From Buddleja alternifolia (lineage: Eukaryota; Streptophyta; Magnoliopsida; Lamiales; Scrophulariaceae), in NCBI GenBank assembly GCA_019426215.1, contig CM033391.1:9226708-9290707 (forward strand): a stretch of DNA of 64,000 nt, read 5' to 3'. The notes below the pieces were generated by a model. The model had not been told where the DNA came from. It saw nothing but the letters and a program-made list of their open reading frames with translations, and did not search any database. Of this stretch, positions 1 to 10,639 are shown in pieces. The position numbers and the translations under genes are program-made. The number at the start of each line of letters is the position of its first letter. The first letter of the stretch is position 1.

Positions 1-196
1 CTAGAGAGCATGAAAAATCTTAATTATGTAAGCAGCTTAGAGTTACACAAATAAAATTAGAAACCCTAACTCGAGGAATTACAAATATGCCCTTTTGGGG
101 TTAACATTAAGAAATTGGCTAAAATATAAAGACCCAACAAATGGGCTTAAATAAATAAACCAAGGCCACATCCCAAAATAATAAACGGCCTTTTTA
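1..196 (-). mobile_element. Probable partial copia LTR (3' LTR, minus strand)
   Basis: This stretch lies immediately downstream, on the minus strand, of a decayed copia pol C-terminus. At the junction the minus strand reads AGGGGGTGT followed by AAAAAGG, which looks like a polypurine tract running into an LTR starting with TG. The other LTR end is outside the window, so the extent is not proven. No ORF is seen. Confidence 0.4.
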
Positions 197-1244
197 CACC
201 CCCTGTCACGTTGTTGGAGCAAGAATGTCAAGACACCCAAGCTTATCTTCTAAGTACGAATGTCGCCTTTGGTTATAGCCTTTGTATAAGGATCGGCAAT
301 TTGATCTTGTGTTCCAATGAACTTAATTTCAACCACATCATCTTTAACGAGATCCTCATCGATATGACAGACAATTTCCACATGTTTGGTACTAGTGGCA
401 GATCTAAAAATTTGGGTCAGTGGGGGCACCAGGGACGGAGCCAGGAATTTTACTGAGGAGGGGCGAGATTGTTGTGATATAGCTATACAATTTATTTTTT
501 GCCAAATAGACAAAGGATTTAAGGGGCTGCAGGGGGCAAACCCCCCGCGGAACGGTACGCTATATTTATGGGGGCAAATATAATAAGGAACTAGATTCAA
601 TTACAACTTTTGATATACTTTATATTCTTATACCTCTTTCGTTACAGCCAGAATTTTGGGTTTTGGGGGGGAGGGGGGCGAACTCAAAGTAAAGGGAGAA
701 AACGTGATATTTTTCGATCTTGAGGGAGGGGCTTTAAAAAATGAGTGGGGGCATTAATGTAATTTATAAATTAAAATTAAAAATATGTATATATTAAAAA
801 AAAAAATTGACCCCCCCTCCCCCGGGACATACATAAATCCGCCCCTGTTTGGTACGCTCACAGTAAATAGCATTAGCAAAAATATGAATCACTGCTTTAT
901 AGTCAGAAAACAGATTAACAGGTTTCAAATCAAAACCTAGATCAGAAAAGATTCCTAAGATCCACACAATTTCCTAGTAATTAAGCTACAGCCATGGCTC
1001 TGTACTTGGCCTCTCCAGATGACCTAGAAATTGTTGAATGCTTTTTACACTTCCAAGAGATTACTGAATCTCCTAGAAAAACGCAAAAACCAGTTACTGA
1101 CTCCCGGGTCATCAAAAGAAACCCAGTCTGAGTCACAATATACAGAAATCTAAAACTTTGAATTATGAGAGATAAAAAAACACCCTTATAAGTTTTTGAT
1201 AAACAACTAGAAAGTATCATGTGCTTTTGCCATTGGTGATTCAA
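195..1244 (-). pseudogene. Decayed Ty1/copia pol C-terminus (RNase H), split by a MITE
   Basis: Minus-strand translation of 990-1100 gives the copia RNase H signature [10 protein letters not shown]...ISWK...[13 protein letters not shown]. The C-terminal continuation (ERTKHVEI-like, then TQDQIADPYTKA) lies at about 250-384, and a KLGVLDI tail is readable to about 195. The ERT-KHV codons are interrupted exactly at the 393-847 insertion. RNase H would degrade the RNA strand during reverse transcription of a retrotransposon. In-frame stops and the missing upstream pol make this a dead fragment. The exact 5' limit near 1200-1244 is uncertain. Confidence 0.75.
393..847. mobile_element. hAT-type MITE, 455 bp
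   Basis: The 8-bp sequence TTTGGTAC occurs directly on both sides (385-392 and 848-855). Termini are TAGTGGCAGATCTA at the left and, reverse-complemented, CAGGGGCGGATTTA at the right, an imperfect inverted repeat. An 8-bp duplication with short TIRs is typical of hAT elements. There is no internal ORF of note, so it is non-autonomous. Removing the element and one duplication restores the copia reading frame on the minus strand. Confidence 0.8.
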
Positions 1245-1784
1245 TGAGAAGTTAGATCAAAGTAAATATACCTAGTTTATTGGCTAATTAATAGTTGGTT
1301 AAGAATTGAATATTTGATAGTGTCTATTTTATATTTTTTATTTATTTGTTCAACTAATCATATATTATCATCATGTGCCTTTAACTAAATCTATTTCAAG
1401 AAATTAAAATTTTGATAAAATAATATTAGTATTATTTTTTAGCATATTTATGCATGGATCATTAGTCTATGCATCTTTCCTGATTTGCCACAACATTGCA
1501 TTTTTGTGTTGCACATGAGTAGATTCATTAACTTTTATCCTATCAGTCTTTCTAACAATGTAAAAAATATATTACTTTTTATATTTACGCATGTAGTAAC
1601 ACTGAATGCATTCTTTATAATGACATTAATAAGATAAATAAATGTAAACAACATATTACATATGAATACTCATCTCTAAAAGTTTGTTTGTAAATAAAAT
1701 AAAGAATGCATCATATTTTCATTCCATTCACTTATTTGATTTTATTTTCAAGTACAATTTTGCATTTGTTGTTCATGAAGTGGA
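1245..1784. other. AT-rich spacer, no gene seen
   Basis: AT-rich sequence between the copia fragment and the LINE remnant. No ORF, RNA gene or paired repeat ends were recognised. Confidence 0.5.
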
Positions 1785-2669
1785 ATTGTTGATTGCCTCG
1801 TTTTGGTGGGGGAACTCGGATGACAATAGGATTGATTAGATCGCTTGAAAATCATTATGTCAACAAAAAGACTCGGGTGATATTGGATTTCGACATCTCA
1901 AGGAATTCAATCAGGCTCTTCTAGTGAAACTAGCATGGCGAGTTTTAACAAATCCAGATAGTAATTTGAGTCGAATGTATCGAGCCCGTTACTTTCCGGA
2001 TGGTGATTTCTTTCATGCTACTATAGGTAGTCGTCCATCTCATACATGGAGAAGTATTTTTGAGACGGTGGATATTTTACGAGTGGGGAGTAGATGGAGA
2101 ATAGGATCGGGTTTAGAAGTTAGGGTGTGGAAAGATAGTTGGTTGCCGAGACCTTTTGCTTTTAAACCAATTACTCCTAGGCGCTTTCTTGATGAAGACG
2201 TGGCTATTGATGCTTTAATAGACAGAAACAATAGATCCTAGAGTTGTTTACTTATTGATCTAGTGTTTTGGCCTGAAGATGCTTCATTAATTCGCTCTAT
2301 TCCTCTTAGTCAAGAAGATATGCCTGATAGGCGGGTTTGGCATTTTTCGAAGAATGACATATTTACAGTTAGGAGTGCCTGTCATGTAGTGGTTGAATTG
2401 CGTAATAGGGAGTTGTTGACAAAGGTGAGTGGCGCTAGTTCAGGTACTCAAGAAGATTGGAGGTTCATTTGGCACGCCAAAATTCCTAATAAAGTTAAGG
2501 TTTTCAACTAGCGTTTGGCTCGTGATATTTTACCCATAGTTCAAAACTAGTTAAAATGAAAATTTTGGGTGGATGAGGTATGTCCGTGCTATGGGCAGCA
2601 AGGAGAATCGACTAAACATGTGATGTTAGAATGTGACTTTGCTAGAAAAGTAGGGGCTTTATCACCATT
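1785..2669 (+). pseudogene. LINE ORF2 remnant, left part (end of RT, zf-RVT region)
   Basis: Translation gives a FWWG motif at about 1800, then GFRHLKEFNQALL and AWRVLTNPDSNLSRMYRARY, then EDWRFIWHAKIPNKVKVF near 2455-2510. This series is typical of the region after the reverse transcriptase of plant LINEs, leading into the zinc-binding zf-RVT module (CDFARKVG near 2635-2650). Several stops are present (for example 2239-2241 and 2509-2511). The 5' part of the LINE, including the RT catalytic core, is absent. The coding sequence stops at 2669 at the copia insertion and resumes at 22218 in the same frame. Confidence 0.8.
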
Positions 2670-3735
2670 TGTTGGAAAAGGGATATGTGAAAAGTGTGTT
2701 TAGCCACTTTTGCACGCGAAATTCGAACACCAATAAGTATCGGGGATACTAAATATTATTGGATTATATTATTTTACTCTGGGAGTAGATAAGTTTAGCA
2801 TTTCGAATTTCTCGATTCGGAGTTGAAACAAATGAGAAATTAATTGCTAAAGTTGGGTGTTTGATTGTGCATTATCTCACATTGGAAATAAAATACAAGT
2901 TAAGTATGTTTATATACAATGGTGGGATAATGATAGTTTGGGCCCTTGGGTCATGACAATTTTGTGTGGGCTTGGAGAGGTGAGGACTTAGCCTTAGTCT
3001 GTTTCGCCTCGCACGCGCGTCGCCGCAGCCGGCTCGGCTCCCGCTTGGGCGCGGGTCGTTGGCCGCGGCCGGGGTTTGGGCTTGGTGGTGGAGCTTTGGA
3101 CTCAAAGGATTATCTTTTTGGGCCAAATTTGAATTAATTTAATTAATTAATTTGGGCCCAATTATTTTCTTTTGGGCCAAAGTTAAATTAATTTAGCAAA
3201 TTAATTTGGGCCCAACATAAAATTAATTTCCAACAGAAAAACATAGACAAAGAATTCTGAATTGTAACTGAGAATAAAAACACTGGCCACATTTTTTCTT
3301 CTTTAAATCTAATTTTAATTTTGAAACTAAACAGTCAAAACATGGGATTAAAGGCTGAAACGTTTTGATGTTTAATTTTTTGGTTTAATGTCAGATTTAA
3401 TGGGAATTCTTTTCTTTGTCTGATTTTTTCACCTATAAAAGGCTCTCCTAGCAAAATAGAAATGACACACCAAACACGAAAAAGCATTATGCATAGCAAC
3501 ATTCTTTTCTCCGAGAGTTCTTGAGCAAATTAAGTTCGTGTGGTTTTGTTCTTGAAGTGGTTCAATAACAAAACATAATCGTTGTATCTTGGGAAGTTAA
3601 TTGCACGAACCCATACCACCGTAGGCGGGGCAATATAGCTTTAAGGATAGAGAGCCCAACTCTCGCCTCGATTGTTATTCAATTGTTCTTCGCATTTTCC
3701 AGAATTTTTTCTTTCAAAGTGCAGATTTTGCAACA
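2670..3735 (+). repeat. 5' LTR of the outer copia (1066 bp)
   Basis: Begins TGTTGGAAAAGG and ends GATTTTGCAACA. The same sequence is found at 8613-8946 plus 21469-22217. A TATA-like CTATAAAAGG is at about 3432-3441. The middle has a GC-rich stretch (about 3007-3085) unlike the AT-rich surroundings. The TG...CA ends and the flanking CCATT fix the boundaries. Confidence 0.9.
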
Positions 3736-3790
3736 AGCTTAAAGCTATATTTTGTTGTTGATTTCTGTGACTTTTCGAAAAATCTGAAAA

Positions 3791-4900
3791 ATGGCTGATT
3801 TCGGTGCTAGTGAGAATGCTGCAGCTACTCTCGAGTTTGGCCTTGGACCTGTAGCTAGTCTCGGTCTTGGTCTTGGCTCTGGTTTTGCCTCGGGTTCAGG
3901 GTTTGGGTCTGGTTTAGGCTCTGGTCCGAATCCACCGGTTGTAACTCAAGTTAATCTGGTAATTCAAATGCAAGCTGAAAGGACAACTCCGATTGTACCA
4001 CCGATTAATCCGGTTATCCCGGCGCAGGCTGAAAGGCCAATGAAGTTCAGCAGGGCTGACTGCAAACGGTGGCAACAAAAGATGCTTTTTTACCTAACTA
4101 CGTTGAACCTGGCAAGGTTTTTAAGGGAAGACGCCCCGTCTGTCCCTGAAGATTCTGACGATGTTCAGCTGAGAACGGCATATGATGCCTGGCTACACTG
4201 TGATTTCCTTTGCAGGAATTACGTGCTCAACGGTTTGGATGATTCACTTTACAGTGTATATCTGTCCATGAAAACGTCAAAAGACCTCTGGGAGGCATTA
4301 GATAAGAAGTACATAACCAAGGACGATGGACTGAAGAGGTTCATGGTCACGAAGTTCTTAGACTTCAAAATGGTGGACTCCAAGTCCGTGGAAGCCAAGT
4401 CCAAGAGCTTCAAATTATTATACATGAAGTTCATGCCGAGGGAATGGCTTTGAGTGAGAATTTTCAAGTGGGGTCTGTGATTGAGAAATTACCGCCCCTC
4501 ATGGAACAAATTCAAGAACTACCTAAGGCATAAACGAAAGGAGATGAGCTTAGAAGAGTTGGTTGTCAGACTCAAAATTGAGGAAGACAATCGGGCTTCT
4601 ATCAAGAGGGATCCTATTCAAGCAATGGCAAACGTCATTGAAGATCTGAAAAGTTCTAGCCGAAAAAGGAAGTTCCAGGGGAATTTCCAGGCCCAGAAGA
4701 AACAAGTTGAGAAAGGAAAGCCGAAATAGGGTGACGGCGATGACAATGGTTGCTTTAATTGCGGCCGTACTGGTCATTGGGCTAGAGACTGTAAAGAGCC
4801 CAAGAAAAATAATAATCAGTCTCGGAAGAGAGGTTCTGGCAAGAATAAAGGCAAGAATCAAGTTCAGAACAGGGTTCCGAACCAGGTGCAAAATAAGTTG
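3791..4900 (+). pseudogene. copia gag (outer element), frameshifted
   Basis: The ATG at 3791 opens a frame with a Gly/Leu-rich N-terminus and a UBN2-like gag body (DLWEALDKKY near 4290). Frame is lost near 4430 and regained near 4490, so the shifts look like compensating indels. The motif SLEELVVRLKIEEDNR follows at about 4549-4596. An in-frame amber codon sits at 4727-4729, and directly after it comes a CCHC zinc knuckle ([14 protein letters not shown], about 4753-4794). Gag would form the virus-like particle and bind RNA. The breaks make a functional product unlikely. Confidence 0.8.
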
Positions 4901-6006
4901 CAACATCAAGCGCACCTAGCTGTTGATGATGTCCAGGGCATCAACGAGATGATCGATAACCTGTCTGACAATCAGGTCCCAATAGATCTATCTGAGCTCG
5001 ATCTCACTGCCGTTGTGTTTGAAACCAATATGGTAGACAACCCAAAGGAGTGGTTTATTGATACTGGAGCTACTCGCCATATCTGTTCTGACAGGGAGGC
5101 ATTCTCATCCTATTCCCTAACTGATGGACGAAGATTGTTTATGGGAAACTCGGCCACATCTCCAGTGGTCGGAATGGGAAAAGTAGTGTTGAAGATGACT
5201 TCAGGCAAGGAGCTGACATTGACTGAAGTGCTGCATGTTCCAGAGATTCGTAAGAATCTGGTTTCTGGTTCGGCTTTAGTCAAAAACGGATTCAAGTTAG
5301 TCTTCGAAGCAGATAGGTTTTCGTTTACTAAAAGAGGGATTTATGTAGGAAAAGGTTACCTTGAGCAGGGCCTTTTTAAGATGAATGTTATAAATGTAAT
5401 CCGCTCATTTGTAACCGAGAACACTAGCAATAAAATTATTCAGAATTCTGTTTATTTGCTTGAGTATTCTAATTTATGGCATGTTAGACTAGGACATGTA
5501 AATTATAATACTATTCGAAGATTGGTCAACTTGAACTTATTACCAACTTTTAAAGTTGAAAATGAACATAAATGTGAAATTTGTGTTGAGGCAAAATTAG
5601 TCAAACAACCGTTTTCTTCAGTGAAAGAAACACCACACCTCTAAAACTTATTCACAGTGACATTTGTGATTTAAAATTTGTGCAAACTAGAGGTGGGAAA
5701 AAAATATTTCATAACATTCATCGATGATTGCACAAAGTATTGTTATGTGTATTTACTAAGAAGTAAAGATGAAGCTCTTGAAGCTTTACACATTACAAAT
5801 TGGAAGTTGAAAATCAACTGGGAAAAAGGATAAAAGCTATCAGAAGTGATAGAGGTGGAGAATACGGAGCGCCTTTTGATGAATTTGGTACCAACTCTGG
5901 AATTATTCATCAAACAACGGCACCATACTCACCTCAATCAAATGGCGTTGTTGAACGCAAGAATTGCACTCTCAAAAATATGATGAATGCGATGTTAAAT
6001 TCTTGA
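4886..6006 (+). pseudogene. copia protease and integrase (outer element)
   Basis: The aspartic protease motif [12 protein letters not shown] is at about 5051-5086, with DTGA intact. It is followed by the GAG-pre-integrase module ([18 protein letters not shown]). The frame stops at 5642-5644 (after TPHL). The integrase core continues in other frames (SDICDL, FIDDCTKYCYVYLL) with a shift near 5700 and another near 5785. It ends with IRSDRGGEYGAPF, PYSPQSNGVVERKN and a TGA at 6004-6006. The integrase Asp of SDRGGE and the Glu of VVERKN are visible, but the stops and shifts break the polyprotein. Confidence 0.85.
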
Positions 6007-7846
6007 TTACCGCAGAATTTGTGGGGGGAGGCGATCCTCTCCGCCAATTACAACCTTAACAAGATTCCCCACATAAGTAGGAGTGAGACTCCGTACGAAC
6101 TTTGGAAAGGTCAAAAGCCTTCCTACAAGTACCTCAAAGTGTGGGGGCGTTTGGCTAAAGTAGAAATACCCAAATCCAAACAAGTTAAGATAGGACTTAA
6201 AACAATTGATTGCATATTCATAGGTTATGCACTTAATAGTAGCGCCTATCAATTTCTGGTACATAAATCAGAAATATCTGAGATTCATGAAGGTACTATC
6301 ATGGAATCTAGAAATACTTTGTTTTTCGAGGATGTCTTTCTAAGTAAGGAAATAAACGAGCAAGTTCCTCTTAAAAGAACATTTGATGAGTCTACAAGCA
6401 ATTCTAATCCCGGGGACAAAGAATCACGTCGTAGCAAAAGGGCAAGAGTTCCAAAATCATTTGGTCCCGATTTTGTATCATATACATTAGAAGGGGAGCC
6501 AAGAACGATTAAGAAAGCTATGTCTGGTCCAGACTCTCAACTCTGGAAAGAGGCTATCAATAATGAAATCAAATCTATCTTACACAACCATACCTGGGAG
6601 TTGGTTGATCTTCCAAAGGGAAGTAAGCCTTTAGGCTGTAAATGGATTCTGAAAAGAAAATATAAGATTGATGGAAAGATTGATAAGTACAAGGCTCGTT
6701 TGGTAGTCAAAAGATACCGACAAATGGAAGGTCTTGATTTTTTCAATACTTATTCTCCAGTAACGAGAATAACTTCCATTAGATTACTCATAGTTATTGC
6801 CGCGTTGCATAACCTTGAGATATATCAAATGAATGTTAAGACTGGGTTTCTGAACGGAGAATTAGACGAAGAAATATATATGGAACAACCCGAGGGGTAT
6901 ATTGCTCCTGGACAGCAGAAGAAAGTTTGTAAACTTGTAAAGTCCTTGTACGGACTTAAACAAGCACCAAAGCAATGGCATGAAAAATTTGATAGCACGA
7001 TGTTGTCAATTGGTTTCAAAATCAACGAGTGTGACAAATGCGTATATGTTAGACAAACACATAACGCATATGTCGTGGTATGTCTATATGTAGAGGACAT
7101 GTTGATAATGGGTAGTAATCATGGAATCATCATGAATACTAAAGGAATGTTAAAGAAGAACTTTGACATGAAGGATATGGGACTTGCAGACGTCGTCTTA
7201 GGGATTAAAATCCTGAGGACTTCTGAAGGACTAGTCTTATCGCAATCTCATTACGTTGACACGATTTTGGAAAAATTCATTCCTAGCGCTAGTGCTCCGG
7301 TTAAGTCGCCAGTGGAATTAAGTGTTCATCTACACAAAACTCATGGAGAACCCGTATCCCATTAGATTATGCTAGGGTCATTGGAAGTTTAATGTATATC
7401 ATGAACTGTACTCGCCTTGATCTAGCTTATTCTATGAGCAAGTTGAGTAGGTTCACGAGTAATCCTAGTGTAGAGAATTGGAATGCTTTAACTAGAGTTC
7501 TTAGGTATTTAAAGTTTACTAAAAAATATGGATTACACTACTGAAGATATCCAGCTGTAATAGAGGGATACAGCAATGTTAACTGGATATCAGACACGAA
7601 CGACTCTAAATCCACAAGTGGGTATATATTTACCATTGGTGGAGGAGCGGTATCGTGGAAATCTTCTAAGCAAACTTGCATAGGCAGTTCCACGATGGAA
7701 TCAGAATTCATAGCTTTAGATAAAGCTGGTGAAGAAGCTGAGTGGCTAAGAAATTTCTTAGAAGATGTTCCATGTTGGGAAAAACCTGTGCCTCCGATTT
7801 TGATTCATTGCAACTGTATGTCGGCAATAGGAAGGGCTTAGAGTAC

Positions 7847-7882
<36 letters not shown>

Positions 7883-8054
7883 GCATAATACCATTAAGCA
7901 GTTGATCTCTAACGGGATTATTTCCATTGATTATGTGAAATCAAAGGAGAATATTGCAGATCCTTTGACGAAAGGATTACCTAGAGATCAGATATACTGC
8001 CTATCAAGAGGAATGGGATTAAAGTCTACAAATTTAGAATTAACACAGCGGTAA
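6007..8054 (+). pseudogene. copia reverse transcriptase and RNase H (outer element), catalytic Asp lost
   Basis: The frame from 6019 to 7365 carries the integrase C-terminus (TPYELWKG, WGRLAKV, GYA) and an RT domain: WKEAINNEIKSI, PLGCKWILKRKYK, KARLVVK, SLYGLKQAPKQWHEKF. Two RT catalytic positions are changed: QMNVKTGFLNG instead of the family's QMDVKTAFLNG, and YVEDM instead of YVDDM. After 7365 a frame change leads into RNase H ([30 protein letters not shown]) with stops at about 7541 and 7840. The last segment, 7848-8054, ends with SKENIADPLTKGL. The family role is cDNA synthesis. This copy should be dead. Confidence 0.88.
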
Positions 8055-8612
8055 CTCAACCATGTTGACTGGAGATCCCAAGACCATGGTTCAATAGGAC
8101 AACTAAATTGTGAAAATTCAGTATGGCACTTAGGAGTATTAAACTCTAAACCCATTGCCTAGGATAAAAAAGTGCATCTTACAAATGTAGCAAAGGTTAA
8201 GTTCGGAAGTTTTAATGATTCCTATACTGTCATGAAAATGAAGTGGAGTATGGTAGGATGCTCTTAAATAGGAGATCACCTATGTGAGTGTGAGGTGTAG
8301 GCCACCTCAACATTGAGTAAAATGTAAACACTTATAAATCCAAGAAGGGGTGTCACGGCCAAAATGGGCCCAACCGTGAGAACTAAAAATTTGCTTAGAA
8401 AATTTATCATGTGAATATCATTGTCTGGTTTTACACGAACGGCTGAACAATTCAAGACATCATGTTCATTAGGTAGCCTAGTAAATCCGATGATATCTCA
8501 CTAACAAAGGTTCAAAGCCAAAAGCTACCTCTTCTGATGTGATAAATATTCGATTGAACTCTCAGTTTCATGCATTGCATAAAATTGCATTAATTTCATT
8601 CGTGTGGGGGAA
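8055..8612 (+). other. Outer copia 3' untranslated internal region and polypurine tract
   Basis: Noncoding sequence between the pol end and the 3' LTR. The last bases, GTGTGGGGGAA (8602-8612), directly precede the LTR start TGTTGG and look like the polypurine tract used for plus-strand priming. Confidence 0.7.
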
Positions 8613-8946
8613 TGTTGGAAAAGGGATATGTGAAAAGTGTGTTTAGCCACTTTTGCACATGCAATTTGAACACCATAAGTATCGTGGATACTAAATATTA
8701 TTGGATAATATTATTCTACTCCGGGAGTAGATAAGTTTAGCATTTCAAATTTCTCGATTCGGAGTTGAAACGAATGAGAAATTAATTGCATTATCCCACA
8801 TTGGAAATAAAATACAAGTTAAGTATGTTTATATACAATGGTGGGATAATGATAGTTTGGGCCCTTGGGTCATGACAATTTTGTGTGGGCTTGGAGGGGT
8901 AAGGACTTAGCCTTAGTCTATTTCACCTTGCGCGCGCTCACACACA
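8613..8946 (+). repeat. 3' LTR of the outer copia, left part
   Basis: Matches 2670 to about 3020 with several substitutions and a small deletion relative to the 5' LTR (around 8788). It is interrupted at 8946 in a CA-rich stretch by the TG end of the inner copia and resumes at 21469. Confidence 0.88.
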
Positions 8947-10598
8947 TGTTAGGAATCCTATACATGAAAACAAAGAATTGCAGCGGAATATTCGAGGATT
9001 CCTACCGGCAGATCACAAAAATAGATCTGATGATTTTTAATGGGTTTCGCGAAAATTAGAACCAATAAAAATACCTTTTTCATTTATTTACTGATTCGGC
9101 AGAACAGCAATCCTCCAAGGGCTCCTATCTCTAAAGCTTCACGCGAAACGAGCCTTCCAAAGATCCTGAAACTCCTCCTTCTTTGCAGTAGTGGAAGGCC
9201 AGAAACGAGAGAGGGGAGAGAGTTCTTTTCCTTTTGTGTTGTGTTTCTTTCTTGTCTCTTAGGATTTGTTCCACTGTAAGAGTCCTTTTAAGCTCAACTA
9301 GCTTGTGGAACAAGTTGAAGGCTATCCCAACCCTAAGTGGCTGCCCCTCCTAGGGCTTCCTTGGACTGGGTGGGCTTTTAATTGGCTTGTCTAATTTCTA
9401 GCCCATCTGTATATATTTAATTTAAATCCAATTTAAATATAATATATACTATTAATTAATTTCTTTTAATAAATATACTAATTAAATAATTAATTTAATC
9501 TAATTAAATTAAATCTTCAATTAATTGATTTAATCTAATCAAATCGATCAGTCCATTTAATTCTTTCTAAAAGATTTACACGAAAAGATACATCTCGTTC
9601 GTTTCTTATAGCGAGACTCTTTAGGTTCGTCTCAATTGGCAAATGGAGGAATTACCTAAGGATGTGAGTGTCACCTAGCCAGTCCCGTGGACTCACATCG
9701 TAACCCAATTGAGTACGAAATGAATGAATCATTTTACGAACCTCTTAATCATAAATGTCATATGAATATAAGTCATTCACTGACGTATTCCGATCAAGTG
9801 AGAGTTATGAAAAATGTCAAACTCACTAAACTTGATATTGTTCATTAGATTATAGCATAATGAAATTATTAAACTACCCTCAGTGTCCCACATGAGTTAG
9901 TTGTTATGCTTTGGCCAAAGACTTCATAATTTCATTAGCCTGTAATCGCACAGGATACTTACTCGTTTACTATCGAGACAGTGAATCCCATCTTGGCGAT
10001 CACTGATCAACTCCTATTTGTCTCATTGATATCGCACTTCGAGGTCGACCCCACAGACGGGTGATATGAGCCTAACTACTCTGGAAATAGATCCAATAAT
10101 ACAAGCACATTGATCATGAACCCTCAGGTCTAAAGCTCATGCATACTATTACGATCAGTAATTCAATCATTGATAGTCACTGAGTAAATACCCATGTGAT
10201 CGGATTACTACGAGCCGTGTTCGAATATGTCAATTCCATTGACATATCTATGATACTTGCTCCCACTATCCCTATAGTGTTCGACTGACACTCATCGTCA
10301 GAGCATGTGTCATACAAGTTAAATCTTAATGCCCAATTAAGATTCTTTGACTTGCTAACCCTTTTAAGTGATAAGGTGTAAAACTCTTCCCATGCCAAGT
10401 CTTTATTCCATAAAAGGCAAAGAGTCAAACCTTTATTCACATGGACTATATGTTCAATACTTATTTAGATGCCATAAAGATTTATATGAACAAAATACAG
10501 ATGCCTTTATAAATATTATTTTAATAGTTTGTACAACATAATAAGATACCCTAATCTAACTATTTGTCCTCATTGGCATCTAGGGCATATACCTAACA
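8947..10598 (-). repeat. 3' LTR of the inner copia (1652 bp)
   Basis: Terminal inverted bases are TGTTAGG and CCTAACA. Its partner is 18734-21468. This copy keeps the uninterrupted site (TTTATATGAACAAAATACAG, near 10480) where the partner carries a 1076-bp insertion. Internal bases near 9410-9550 are very AT-rich. Confidence 0.92.
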
Positions 10599-10612
10599 AT
10601 CTCCCACTTGCA
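10599..10612 (-). promoter_or_regulatory. Polypurine tract of the inner copia
   Basis: On the minus strand this reads GCAAGTGGGAGAT and then the LTR start TGTTAGG, the usual copia polypurine-tract arrangement for plus-strand priming. Confidence 0.7.
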
Positions 10613-10639
10613 CTTAATGTCAATCGCTTTGGTATCTTA

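Noticed and set aside
60..75. AACCCTAACTC, similar to the plant telomere repeat
   Set aside because: A single isolated partial unit, not an array.
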